From assembly GCA_022579005.1 (NCBI GenBank), contig MU401528.1, positions 1 to 64,000 on the forward strand: a stretch of DNA of 64,000 nucleotides, given 5' to 3'. The notes beneath the pieces are model-generated. The model was not told the origin of the DNA. It ran no database searches and saw only the letters and a program-made list of their open reading frames with translations. Origin of the DNA: Poronia punctata. Lineage: Eukaryota > Ascomycota > Sordariomycetes > Xylariales > Xylariaceae. Both the position numbers and the translations under genes were made by a program. Each line of letters opens with the position of its first letter. The first letter of the stretch is position 1. This document shows, one piece after another, positions 33,835 through 44,432 of this stretch.

Positions 33835-35163
33835 ATGGCGTCAAAGCTGTTCAAAGCCTCTTGGCAAGACCTGGCCAAGGCAACAAAGCGGATAAATAAA
33901 AGTTACACTGTACCAAAGGGATTCAAAGTATCCGGCACAATAGTCGGTGTGAAGCCCAACAACACCACCAAGGCCGACCTTGCCTTCATTGCGTCGCAGA
34001 CGCCATGCTCTGCGGCTGCTGTGCTTACAAAGACGAAATTTCATGCCGCGCCTATCACTTTCACCCAAAAACTGCTTGCGTCGCATAGCACCGGCATCCG
34101 AGGTGTCATCATCAACGCTGGCAATGCCAATGCCGTCACCGGACCAGGCGGTCTGGCTGATGCCGCAGCCATGTCCCAGGCGGCTGATCGGGTCCTTGGT
34201 GCAGAAAATTCCACCTTGGTAATGAGCACCGGGGTCATCGGACAGAGGCTACCCATCCAGAAGATCCTCGATGGTGTCCCTGCAGCACACGCAGCCCTGG
34301 GAGACTCTGCCACGCACTGGCTGGAATGTGCGACAGCTATTTGCACTACTGATACATTCCCCAAGCTGGTATCGAAGACATTTACCCTCCCCTCATCACC
34401 CTCGGTTGAGTACCGCATTGCCGGTATGACAAAGGGTGCCGGTATGATCTGTCCCAACATGGCCACCTTGCTCGGCGTCATAGCTACCGACGCTCCTGTT
34501 GCCGCGCCGGCGTTACAGGATGCTCTACGCGCCGCGACGCACAAATCGTTCAACAGCATCAGCGTAGACAATGACATGTCCACCAACGACATCATCGCCG
34601 TGCTCGCAAACGGCGCCGCAGGTGGTTCAGAGGTGACTACGGCAAGCAGCGCGGATTTCGAAGCCTTCAAAGCTGTGCTTACCGAGTTGGCCACGGACAT
34701 GGCGAAACTCATCGTGCGGGACGGTGAAGGGGCTACCAAGTTCATCACCATCCGTGTGACCGACGCGCTTAGCGAAGCCGGCGCTCGCCAAATCGCTGCC
34801 ACTGTCGCGCAATCATCGCTGTTCAAGACGGCCATGTACGGCAAGGACGCCAACTGGGGCCGCATCGTGGCATCGGCAGGCTCCGCATTCGTCCGCCCCG
34901 GCCAGGTCCAGGTCGACGATGCCCCTGACCTGAACCCAGATACTATGAACGTAACGCTCATTCCCGCCGATGGCAGCCCGGAGTTGAAGCTGCTGGTAAA
35001 CGGTGTTCCAGAGGCCGTTGATGAGGCGCGGGCCGCCGAGATTTTGGAGCATGAGGATATCGAGTTTGTGCTCAGCTTGGGCACCGGCTCGCATGAGGCT
35101 GTACACTGGACATGTGATCTGAGCCATGAATATGTGACTATCAACGGCGACTACAGGACATAG
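33835..35163 (+). CDS. Glutamate N-acetyltransferase / ornithine acetyltransferase (ArgJ)
   Basis: Single exon, 442 aa. The ArgJ family autocleavage site is clear: [15 protein letters not shown], predicted cut between Ala210 and Thr211, with Thr211 as the new N-terminal nucleophile. [10 protein letters not shown] forms the oxyanion-hole region. [11 protein letters not shown] and [15 protein letters not shown] at the C-terminus complete the match. The enzyme recycles the acetyl group from N-acetylornithine to glutamate in the mitochondrial arginine pathway. The N-terminal ~25 residues ([20 protein letters not shown]) are basic and amphipathic, a likely mitochondrial presequence. In yeast the orthologue is ARG7 (ECM40). 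The sequence is complete and intact. Confidence 0.95.
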   Translation: MASKLFKASWQDLAKATKRINKSYTVPKGFKVSGTIVGVKPNNTTKADLAFIASQTPCSAAAVLTKTKFHAAPITFTQKLLASHSTGIRGVIINAGNANAVTGPGGLADAAAMSQAADRVLGAENSTLVMSTGVIGQRLPIQKILDGVPAAHAALGDSATHWLECATAICTTDTFPKLVSKTFTLPSSPSVEYRIAGMTKGAGMICPNMATLLGVIATDAPVAAPALQDALRAATHKSFNSISVDNDMSTNDIIAVLANGAAGGSEVTTASSADFEAFKAVLTELATDMAKLIVRDGEGATKFITIRVTDALSEAGARQIAATVAQSSLFKTAMYGKDANWGRIVASAGSAFVRPGQVQVDDAPDLNPDTMNVTLIPADGSPELKLLVNGVPEAVDEARAAEILEHEDIEFVLSLGTGSHEAVHWTCDLSHEYVTINGDYRT

Positions 35164-36140
35164 AATGGCACACAAGGTTGCCACCGGACCAATCGACTAT
35201 TCACATCATGTAGGGAAGTGGAAAGATGTTGCTTTCATGGCTTGCTACATTGTAGAAAATATTGTGCCATGCTGTCGGTGAAGATTCCCTGGCTTTCAAT
35301 ATAAATGCCATTGTAAAACGCCCGACTCCTTCATGTACCATTGTCATAGTGAGCCTAAAAGTAAGTCTTCTTCAATTACGATCAGTTGCCCAGATTTCCT
35401 GGTACATGTACATCTAACCTAGGTTACTTTATTTGAGCATATCTCCAGCTTGGTTGTTCAATGTTACACTCTGTTACTAGGGTTGAGTATCCAGCAGGTA
35501 CGTGCAGATACGAGTAAAAAGGTTTCATCAATCTTGTTGCCGTCTATACTTCCACTCCGTATAATACCCCATCATTGCATGGCTCGCTGTCTCAACCGTG
35601 GTCGTCATTATGCTATCGCTATGCCCTAAATAGGAGTAATAAAGACGTTTACCACATTACGAGTAAGGTAGGGGGGCATACAGCTATTGCCAGCCACAAA
35701 GAGCTAAAATTAGGTTAGGGCATATATGTGGCGGGGAGCAGCCCCAAATGGTCCAAGCTCTTACCCACTAAAGCTTGGTAAGTACATAAGATTTGGCACA
35801 GACCGATTCTCCCTCTGTTTCTTCCTGTTTCAGTTTCAAAATGACACCTCTCATTTTTCGCCCGCTGGTAGGGTGCCCCAATTGGCCAATCAATATGCAA
35901 ACAGAGGCGCAGCTACATAGAGCTGCTCCTTTGCCTGTCGTGCCAACGTCATCCTTGTTACCACCTTGAGCCACTTCCAACACCGTGTTGTGTGTTCTGA
36001 ACTTCTGATCAATCGAGCCTCGTCGCTCTTCCCCAGGCCTATGGAAACGGGCCAGTTATCCCGAGTGTATTGTCTCAAACTTCCCGTTGTTCTTATACAT
36101 TTGTGCTGTACACCATAGTTCCGACAGATAGCTTTTAGCA
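35164..36140. other. Intergenic region without gene
   Basis: Between ArgJ and the derlin gene, both on the plus strand. TACGAGTA octamers at 35509 and 35658. No credible frame on either strand. Confidence 0.5.
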
Positions 36141-37383
36141 ATGTCGGACATCTCGTCACTCTACTTCTCGGCGCCGCCGGTCGCGAGGTAAGCACTCTCA
36201 TCTCGCGTTTGTATTAGCTTTCTGGTGCTTTGGCTAACAGCTTGGATCACAGGACGGTTGCCACAGCCGTATTCCTCTCTTCCCTTGCCTTCTGGACGGG
36301 AATGGTAGCGCCGTATCATTTCTTTTTCCATTACTCGGTGCTGCTTAAATTCCCGCCGGCGATCCATAAAATCGTAACGAGCTTCCTCATCACGTCGAAA
36401 GACTTGGGTGTGCTCATGGACACGTATTTCAGTATGCAGAACATGACTTCCATCGCTTGTCAAGACTAGTTCTGACATGACATCCCGATAGTATATACCT
36501 ATCTTCGTCAGCTGGAGAGCCTCAATGCCAAATTCACCAAAAAGGAGGACTTGGTATGGTATCTCACCTTTGTTGGTGGCGTCATAGTGGTAGGTCCCAT
36601 CTCGTCGCTCTGAGCGGTCCCGCAATCCCTTCTTGTTTCATATGTCGTTTGCCCCTGCCCTATTGTCCCTCATTATATCTGCCCGTATAGTGTCGTATCT
36701 CCACTACTATAACGGTTCCTGGAAATGAGGAAGATTACCCCTGCTCTCCGACTGGCCCGTCATTCGCAAACCTCAATAGGGTCAGCTCGGATTGTGGGCA
36801 TGGTGGGATGTCTACATGGATGACTCGAGTAATGTCTTTTGACGGTTTACTTGGGTGGTATTTAGCGCCCTACATATCTATCGCCTTTATCTTTGCCTGC
36901 TACGGATCACACAAGCTATCAAGACACTGTTGCTGACCGTCAAATTAGCTTGTCAATCAAATATTCACAGGGGCCTACATGTACCTGCACGCTTTGATGA
37001 TAGCAATCTGCTATACCGCTACTCAAGACCAACGTGGAGCACAGGCCCATTTCTACGTGGTAACCGTCCCCGCGCAGCTCATGCCTTGGTGCCTGCTGTT
37101 GCTTCAACTGGTTATCGGTGGTATGAGCTCGTTTCTTGTCGGACTGACCGGCATTGTCGCTGCCCACCTACACGATTTCTTGACCCGAATCTACCCCGAG
37201 TTTGGCAATGGTCCCAATTTGATCCCTACTCCCAGATTCATGTCATGGTTCGTAGGGCCGCCGCCGCGAGTAAGCAATACTGGGTATGGAACTGCATACA
37301 TGCCGCCGGCCGACAACAGTGGCAGGGGAGGTCCTCTGCCAGATTCGTGGAGAAGCAGAGGGTCAGGTAGACGTCTAGGATAA
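36141..37383 (+). CDS. Derlin (Der1-like ER-associated degradation factor)
   Basis: Four exons: 36141-36187, 36253-36431, 36492-36589 and 36949-37383, joining to 252 aa. The N-terminus SDISSLYFSAPPVARTVATAVF is typical of Der1/derlin proteins. Several membrane segments of the rhomboid-like fold follow, with KKEDLVWYLTFVGG before the fourth. Exon 4 begins LVNQIFTGAYMYLHA and contains TQDQRGAQAHFY; a cytosolic tail ends in Gly/Pro/Ser. Derlins sit in the ER membrane and help move misfolded proteins to the cytosol for proteasomal destruction. The third intron is long for this genome (359 nt); its 3' end was fixed by an ideal branch site (CTGAC) and by phase. Reading the frame from the first internal Met would lose half of the protein. 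Confidence 0.88.
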
Positions 37384-37958
37384 GCTAGACCTTTCTGAGA
37401 GTTTGACGAATGGAAATGAACCGCGTTCTTTAAGCGCATCGTCTTGTTAGAAATCGTTGCCTCCAAAACAATGGTTGTCTACCTGAAGATCTGCATAGAG
37501 GCCTTCTGGTCCTAGCCTTTAAATTATATAGAATAATAAGCGACCTCTTTGCAACGCCGTAGTTGAGTGGCTACAATCATACACGTCGTTATGAAATATA
37601 CTCTTGAATCGCTTAGTGTTTCACACGCCTTTTATTTATTTTTTTGCCAATGAACCGTTCTAACGTTAACGACCAGCAACGGCCAAGTTTGTAGTCAGTG
37701 CCTCTAGGTTTATGTTGTCTGTTCGTTCTTGCATTTCTCGACGTAACAATTTAAAAGACGATGTACAAGATAGCGAGACCTCCCACCAAAGGCGAAAAGA
37801 GGCCGCTAGCGGTAGGAGTGGTTCTATAGGACCAACGATGGCTACAGACTCAGTATGCCACGACAAGGAGGAATATCTGGGACTCTTCAAATTGAGCCGG
37901 TCCCTTCTACGAGTAGGTATCCCTTGTCATCTTGGTATTCGTACTGTACGTACCCCCC
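37384..37958. other. Intergenic, convergent 3' regions
   Basis: Between the derlin gene and the convergent secreted-protein gene. One TACGAGTA at 37908. Nothing else seen. Confidence 0.5.
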
Positions 37959-39252
37959 CTATCGAATGAACTGATGACCACAATCACAAGGCAACACAGC
38001 ACTCGGACCTGCTTGACCCAACATATCCGACTCATTGATGTTGGAAAACCCAAAGAAGGCTTCGCTGTCGCGAGTTGGGCTAGAATTTTTATCAGTAAAG
38101 CAAAGCAGACTAAAAGTAAAGGAAAAAAGTGTAGACAAGACAAGACAAGACAAGACGAGAAAAGACAAGAAAAGACAAGAAAAGAAAAGAAAAGAAAAGA
38201 AAAGGAAAGAAAAGGAAAAAGGAAAAACATACCTCACAAGCGTCATAATCCCGGCGTCATTATCCTTATCATATCCCCACGACACGAGATAGCCGCTATT
38301 GCTACACTTCCTATCATACCACTGCCACGTCTTTAGATCTGTGCCTTCGTATGCTTGGAGGTCTAGGGTGCACGGGGTTTCTAGGTCGTTGTCGTTGTCG
38401 TTGTCGTTGTTGCTGTTGTTGGGTGTAGGGTGGATGATGGTGAAGTTTAGGTGGGTTGTGTTCATTATTGTGTCGATTCCTATATATATATATAATTCGA
38501 GGGAGTTTTTTTCATTAGCTTTTTTTTTCTTTCTTTTCTTTTTTTGTTGTTTTCATGGAATATATCATATCATTTGTGGGGGGAAAAAGGGTGAGAGACG
38601 GGGGGAGGGGGGGCTGCTTACGACGTGTAAAATCCTTAACAATTAAAACATCCCCATTCTCCTCTACTTCTTCCTCTCCTCTCGCAGATAATAATTTGGG
38701 ATTTGTACCACCACTACCAAAAGAAGAAGAAGAAGAAGAAGAAGCGAGAACACTACTCGACTGAGGCGGGATATCGAACCCATCATCGAGCAACTCATCA
38801 TCCAAGCCGAAAAAGGCCATCATACCCTCTTCTTCGTCCTCGACGACTAGGATGACGAAGTTTTGATCTGTGTCGTGGCCGCCGTTTAGACGGAACGGAC
38901 CGAATTTCGCGGTGCTGAAGGAGCGGGTTCCGCAATCTGCTTCTTTGGAGGAGGGGATGGTGAAGTTGCAGGTTATGGATGGGGAAGGGGAAAGAGAGGG
39001 GGAAGGAGAAAGAGAGGGGGAAGGGGAAGGGGAAGAGGGGGATGTGGATGTGGATGTGTCGGTGAGAATTATGTGCCAGTTACATAGGGTGTTGTTCGAG
39101 GTCCGGAGGCGGGTCACGTTGGATATTGTCCATTGTTTTCCGGGGATTGTTGCGCCGGATGGTTCGGTAAGGGGGAGGGGGGTTGCGGTTGTAATGGTTA
39201 CATGTAGGTATGTGAGGAGGAGGAGGTTTAGGATTAGAAGGAGGGATGTCAT
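37959..39252 (-). CDS. Secreted protein with low-complexity inserts, unknown
   Basis: Three exons, 39252-38622, 38479-38233 and 38079-37959, give 332 aa. The first ~24 residues (MTSLLLILNLLLLTYLHV...) are a signal peptide. Conserved-looking parts are KQWTISNVTRL..CNWHI, CNFTIPSS, ADCGTRSFSTAKFGPFRLNGGHDTDQNF, and the two C-terminal exons with LDLQAYEGTDLKTWQWYDRKC and LPCDCGHQF. Between them lie a Ser/Pro repeat (SPSPSLSPSPS) and Ser- and Glu-rich tracts from microsatellites. Several N-x-S/T sequons and about eight cysteines fit an extracellular or wall-associated protein. No named domain recognised. Intron 2 is filled with an AAAGA-type repeat. Exon joins are in phase with good consensus, but no homologue confirms them. 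Confidence 0.6.
38130..38222. repeat. (ACAAG)n / (AAAAG)n repeat in an intron
   Basis: Pentamer-type purine repeat lying wholly inside intron 2 of the secreted-protein gene. Confidence 0.85.
38984..39045. repeat. Coding GGGGAAGGGGAAAGAGA-type minisatellite
   Basis: Tandem purine repeats that encode alternating Ser/Pro on the minus strand within exon 1 of the secreted-protein gene. Confidence 0.8.
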
Positions 39253-41096
39253 CGTGAAGAATGGTTTTTTTTTCTTTCTGGAATGTCTTCTTTTTCCGTG
39301 TGTGTATGTGTGTGTGTGTGTGTGTGTGTGTCCTTTCTTGATGAAGTTTGGTTAAGAGGTATGTAGGTGATTTGAAGGGATACCTAGTTGCTGGTACGGT
39401 GAAGTCTTAGATAATGGGAATCATATTAAAACGTAAAAAGAATTGGCGTGAGGAGGAAGGTGGGTGTTGACGGAAGGGTCCAAGGTCTTTCTTATAGGTA
39501 TACCTATGTTAATGCTTGAGGGTAAAAGTTTACACATATGGTTTGTCCATCACTTTTTTAAAGTTTGCTTGTAAGTTGTATTATGAGCAGTGATCATTAA
39601 GTTGTATTATATATGTCCAGTGCAGATGAACCTGTTTAGTGGTACTGTAAATGTACACGGGATCTAGCAGGTTCGACTGTTGAAACTACATAGACTTTCG
39701 TACTTTCTAGCTGGTGTCTATGTATTTATGTATCTATTCTAAGGTTATACCTCACAAGGTTTGTAAGGGGGGTACTTACAAGATAAGGTGCCTACCTTCT
39801 ATTATTATATTCATACTTACTTGCTCTGTCCTCTATGCCTGTGGGTTATAGATGATAGCCTTTTACTACTTATCTGCTACACTCTCTCTCAAAGTAACGT
39901 AACCTACTAACTAAAATTATCTACCTACCTACCACCTAATGACGGCAATCAGAAGTGTTTGCTACTCGCCGCCAATGCATATCGGGGGGGGGCGGGGGGG
40001 GGGGGGGGGGGGCGGGGGGGGGGGGGGGGGGGGGGGGGNNNNNNNNNNACAATCCAAATTATCGTAAAATAATAATAAAAATTAACTCCACACCTACCAC
40101 CTAATGACGGCAAAAATTACCTTTTGCTAATCGCCGCCAATTCATAACCCCCCCCCCCCCCCCCCCCCCCTTTTTTTTGGGTTACCTCTTCCATAAACAG
40201 CCCTGGTGATGCACAAAAAGGAGACGGATGAATGTTTGATGCCCATGTTCTACAGATCTAATAACAAGAAGAAGAATAAATCCGAACCATGTGCAGAAGT
40301 AACAGGTAGGTACTTTAGGTAATACATCTCGACCACAATATCCCAATTTTATCTACACTACAGAAACTAACCAAGTAGACAATGTGTTTTTTAAGTACCT
40401 ACATCTAGATTTACTTGTGTACTTGGGAGAGAAGAAGAAGAAGAAGAAGAAAAGAAGACACGGGCCCGTCGGCACGTTGGGATATACATATGCATACCGC
40501 CTAATACTGCGACTACCCGGCTCCTTAAAAACACGATATACATAGCTTCCGCACGGCTTGCTTAGACACATGTTTGTCTTGGTTACATCCTGGGATTCAT
40601 GTTCACGTGAAATGCGGAAAATGAAAAGGCTTTTGGAGTTGGAGGACTCTAGAACAATACAAAAACGATGATGGAATCTCAGAGATGCTAGTATACAAGG
40701 CGTAGCTCCTAGGTTAATCAACAAAGTGGAAATATTAATAGAGGCAACGTGAGCAAAAGGTACAACTAGATAGGTAGGCGAATGTTCAAAAACAATATAT
40801 TATGTGGTTTCATCCCGTCCTACCCTAGGTTTGTTTGCTTATTCACCGGCGTCACTCAGCCCGGCAAGGCAAGATGGCTCCTATTCCTAAAAAAGATATA
40901 TCCGAACCCGTATCACATAGAACCCGTAAAATATCCCGCTGCAAAATGCCGATTGAAACAATTCCGAAATGCAAAAAAGGGTGTCCTAGATCATGTGGTA
41001 TGTCCTCCCAATGTGCGCCGATAACTATGCATTATATACTCATACATGAAGATATGTCTTGTTTTGTTGTGTTCGGTCGAACACATAGCCCCTGAT
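39253..41096. other. Intergenic region with an assembly gap
   Basis: 1.8 kb holding a (GT)n run at about 39298-39331, many TACC/GGTA words, the homopolymer/gap region near 40 kb and a short (GAA)n run near 40434-40450. No credible gene on either strand. Confidence 0.5.
39984..40170. other. Poly-G, N gap and poly-C: probable assembly artefact
   Basis: A run of ~55 bases that is almost all G (39984-40038), ten N (40039-40048), then after ~100 bases a run of C (40148-40170). The text before the poly-G and before the poly-C is nearly the same (both contain CCTACCACCTAATGACGG and CGCCGCCAAT), which suggests that one locus was assembled twice. Confidence 0.85.
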
Positions 41097-42888
41097 TTAG
41101 TAACGAGGCTGTGGTTGCGGACGGTCTCCCATTGTAGTCGCAATCGCCAAAGGAAGCCGTGGCGGTGGTTGCTGTCTGCGACTCTGCCATTTGGTTTCCT
41201 CGAAGCGAGCCTCGTTTGAGACCGTGTTGATACCTAGGCCGGTGGCATCATTGGTCTGGTATTGACTCTGTGGTCCCGCGTTCGTTTCTGAAGGGCCCTC
41301 TACTGGAGTGGCGCCTTGGATCTGGATCGTGGGTGGTGTATACTTCTTCGGTATACGGATTCGAGAAACCGATGGAAATGAAAGGGCGGGAACTTTGCTA
41401 GCTCGAGTGACTGGAGGTGGAGGCGGCTGGTTGGAGTTTAACAACGGTCTCCTGTCTGGCGAGGGACCGCGACTGCCCATCGAAGAATCCCGACTGTGGG
41501 AAGGCTGTCGGCTGGGGGACGGTCCGCGATATCGCGACGCATCTCCGATCGCTGCAGCCGGAGGTGGTCCCGGAGGCGGAGGTGGCAGGAAGCCAGAATC
41601 TTCTGCTGCGTTGAGATAGGCTTGAATCGCATAATCATCTGGTTTGTTCGTCTTGATAGGTATGGGGAGCCCTAGAGGTTGCTCTCTGGACCCCTGACGA
41701 CTATGGGTCTGCGGGAGATAAGCTGGGTGGGTGGGCAAGGCATTATTAGTATGGCCATATGTCGGGTGGTGGCCAGGCCGTGGGATGAAGTTGGAAAAGT
41801 TGGGCTGGGTTTCCTTGTCCGACATGCCATAGCTCCTCTGTGTTCTGAGCTCATATTCGCGCATCTGGAACGGCCCTCTCTTCTCAGCATAAGGATACCC
41901 TCTAGCCATGGGAGGTGTGGTGTAGTTGCTTCCCCCCCTTGAACCGTTCGAATCACTGGGCGAGGTAAGGCCTTGGAACAACCGCTTTTGACGACGATGA
42001 TAGACCCAAAATAAGGCCAAGCCGCCAAGAAATAACAGGGCACCACCAACGACGATGCCAACGATAGCACCGGTAGAGTTGATTCCAAGACCGCTGTCAT
42101 TTTGATCAGAATCGGAATTTAAATCGGCCGGAGGGTCCGTGATGGTGACCTGCTCATCGGTAAACAGGGAGCCGCTGAGTCCAATCAGAGCCCCTGGCGC
42201 CGGCTTTTGTTCGCAGCCTGCTCTTAGTGCTGTCACGACTGTGAAGGGAGTTAGCGATGTCGTCTTTTTCGTTCGACATGAGATATTCTGGTCATACAGT
42301 TCGACATATACCCCTGATTGGGACTTGAGGCGAAGCATTTGATGCAGTCGTCGATATGCCGCGAGTCGGTGAAACTGCCATCTGCTGAACAATATTCGAA
42401 TTGGTCTCTGGTGGCATCCAGGTTGCCGGCTTCAAGAGCATTTTTCAACGGTTGGCAGGCCCAGTTGATGTTGCATGGCGACGATATCTCCTCCGAAGCC
42501 TCGGGAAACCCGAATAGACACACATCCACCGAGTATCGTATGTTGTCTGCCCAAGCTGTTAGCGAACTTGTAACAGTCGTTCAATACATGTTGGTGGGTT
42601 CGTACAGAGAAACCATGAGGCGTCGTTTTCATCGTGGCTCGTTGCATTGCTATTTTGTAAGCAGTCCAAGCAGTTCTTAAACTTGATTCCGGTGGAAGAT
42701 TTTTCGTAACTATCGTTGGTACATGTGATTTCGTGAGCTTTCGTATTCGATGAATCCGGGTCCAGCGGATCGCTCTCTGGGTTGTCTAAACACAAGGCGG
42801 CACATGACGATCCTGGTGTAACTTGTAGTGCTCTCCCATGCCTTATGAAGGAGACGCACAATATGAAAAGAATCAAAAACTGCTGCAT
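41097..42888 (-). CDS. 12-Cys type I membrane protein, family copy A
   Basis: Three exons, 42888-42606, 42546-42298 and 42238-41097, give 557 aa. The start chosen is MQQFLILFILCVSF, a clean signal peptide; a Met 18 codons upstream only adds a polar leader. The ectodomain (about 21-220) begins LQVTPGSSCAALC and has twelve cysteines: C-x3-C, one, C-x2-C, one before LFGFP, C-x5-C, one, C-x2-C, and one in ALRAGC. One helix follows (AIVGIVVGGALLFLGGLALFWVY) with a basic stop-transfer (HRRQKR). The ~300-residue cytoplasmic tail is rich in Pro, Ser, Gln and Tyr, with PPPPP runs. Both introns are phase 1. Copies B (51851-53250) and C (58829-60341) share the layout. Function unknown; some annotations of such proteins use an uninformative LPXTG label. 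Confidence 0.8.
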
Positions 42889-43679
42889 ACTGGTAGAGGG
42901 GCGGCGGGTGAGAGTCGGAAGCGACGTAGGAGAGGATGGCAATTGTTGGCTACCTGAACCTTCCCAGCATGGCAGACAACAACCACTTCGCTTTCACTCT
43001 CGACCAGTTCTCGTCGTTCCAGCGTCGAGAATATTACCAGGTGTCAAAACATCACACACAAAAAGAAAGATCGATCGAAAAGAAGACTAAAAGAGGGACG
43101 CAACAACTGAGGGTCTGGGATGACTATATTTGATAATGCATACATACCTACTCTGGGTAAGAACCAGGCAAGGTTAGGAGCAACATTCGAGAATGATACG
43201 TTAAAGCTAAAAGGAGCCACCTGCCTACCGCGCCATATGTTTTCTAATATGGGACACTGCATGATGACTTTCGGCGCGCGTTGCTACTGTATTAGCGACC
43301 CTGGCGATACCTAATACCAACTGAGGAAATTTGAGCACGGAGACGTCAAGGCGTGAGTGTCTTGAGTACCTCCATGCGGAGAAAAAGAAGTCCTAGGTTA
43401 GGCCAATCATGACGCGCAAGAGGGAAAGCTGCATGCAGACAACCGATTGAAGCTGAGTCTTGACGCTGGAAAGGCAGATTGAAGGAAAGCCTGTCGAACC
43501 AATCGTGTCACCCAAGAGTATCGGCTGGAGAACTTGTGGATAGAACCCTGCGGTACGGCCAACTATAAAGCCAAGAATTGATTTGTAGCACTTTATTGGC
43601 CAGCTTCGGCAGTTTTGGGCGCTTCGCGTACATTGGTCCAGTCCGGGCTAAGCCTTTGGAGGTTAGGACATCAGGATTT
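42889..43679. other. Intergenic region without gene
   Basis: Upstream region of family copy A up to the hAT-like element. Frames here are short and unsupported. Confidence 0.5.
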
Positions 43680-43687
43680 GTTCAAGG
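43680..43687. repeat. Left target-site duplication GTTCAAGG
   Basis: Exact 8-bp match to 44425-44432 on the other side of the element. Confidence 0.85.
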
Positions 43688-43847
43688 TAGGGTTGCACGA
43701 TGAATCATTCCGGAACGAATCATTCGGTATCATTCCTGTATGATTCCGCACCTTTCAGAAAGATACCACCCCCGGATAAATCTTATTTTTTCCGGCCCTA
43801 TCTTGCTTCCGAGTCCCCACTAAATATGACAAAATAGGAAAAGTTCT

Positions 43848-43934
43848 ACCTACTTACCTACCTACCTACTTACCTACCTACTTACCTACCTACCTACCTA
43901 CTTACTTACTTACTTACTTACCTACTTACTTACC

Positions 43935-43996
<62 letters not shown>

Positions 43997-44000
43997 TTTA
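43848..44000. repeat. (CTAC/CTTA)n tetranucleotide array
   Basis: About 150 bp of CTAC and TTAC tetramers inside the hAT-like element. Confidence 0.9.
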
Positions 44001-44053
44001 TATATAACCTATATGTTAAAAGTAATAAGGAATAATTACTCTAGGTAGCTACT

Positions 44054-44131
44054 TTACCTAGGTAGGTAGCCAGGTAGGTGGCCAGGTAGGTGGCCAGGTA
44101 GGTGGCCAGGTAGGTGGCTAGGTAGGTGGCT
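44054..44131. repeat. 12-bp minisatellite GGTAGGTGGCCA
   Basis: About six tandem units with small changes inside the hAT-like element. It is a direct tandem repeat without spacers, not a CRISPR array. Confidence 0.9.
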
Positions 44132-44424
44132 GTAGGTGGGGCGCCTTGAAATTTGAGCAGGGATAGCACGGGCCGGGTATCTTTCCGCGAGGGCGGAATT
44201 ATTGACCTTATAAGCTATACAGGTCATTAAAAAATAAAACAAAATTACAGGTTAATGGAAATGAGGCATATATAAGCTATGCAAGTGTTATATCTATAAA
44301 AGAAGCGATGGTTGTGGTAGAAATGGCTGGAAAGTAAAGGAATTATACCAAAGATACCAAATTTTGTATAGGGGGTGGTATCATTCCGTATCTTTCTGAA
44401 AGGTGACGTATCTATGCATCCCTA

Positions 44425-44432
44425 GTTCAAGG
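44425..44432. repeat. Right target-site duplication GTTCAAGG
   Basis: Exact 8-bp match to 43680-43687. Confidence 0.85.

Larger units (their letters stand above)
43688..44424. mobile_element. hAT-like non-autonomous element (MITE), 737 bp
   Basis: Termini are TAGGGTTGCA at the left and TGCATCCCTA at the right, inverted with one mismatch. Inside them a second block, ACCTTTCAGAAAGATAC, is found in inverted orientation at both ends (left about 43751-43768, right about 44387-44404), each followed inward by a CCACCCCC-type run. The element is flanked by the 8-bp duplication GTTCAAGG (43680-43687 and 44425-44432). TAGGG..TGCA ends with 8-bp duplications are typical of the hAT superfamily. There is no transposase; the interior is a tetranucleotide array and a 12-bp minisatellite. 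It must have been mobilised in trans. The termini and duplication are intact, suggesting a fairly recent insertion. Confidence 0.88.

Noticed and set aside
34041..35144. A 367-codon minus-strand frame antisense to the ArgJ gene
   Set aside because: Antisense shadow of a strongly conserved gene; low-complexity Ser/Ala composition.
39984..40038. Long G run as a G-quadruplex or regulatory element
   Set aside because: Directly adjoins an N gap with duplicated flanks, so a sequencing artefact is far more likely.
44054..44131. Regular 12-bp repeats resembling a small array
   Set aside because: Tandem minisatellite without spacers inside a eukaryotic transposon, so not CRISPR.
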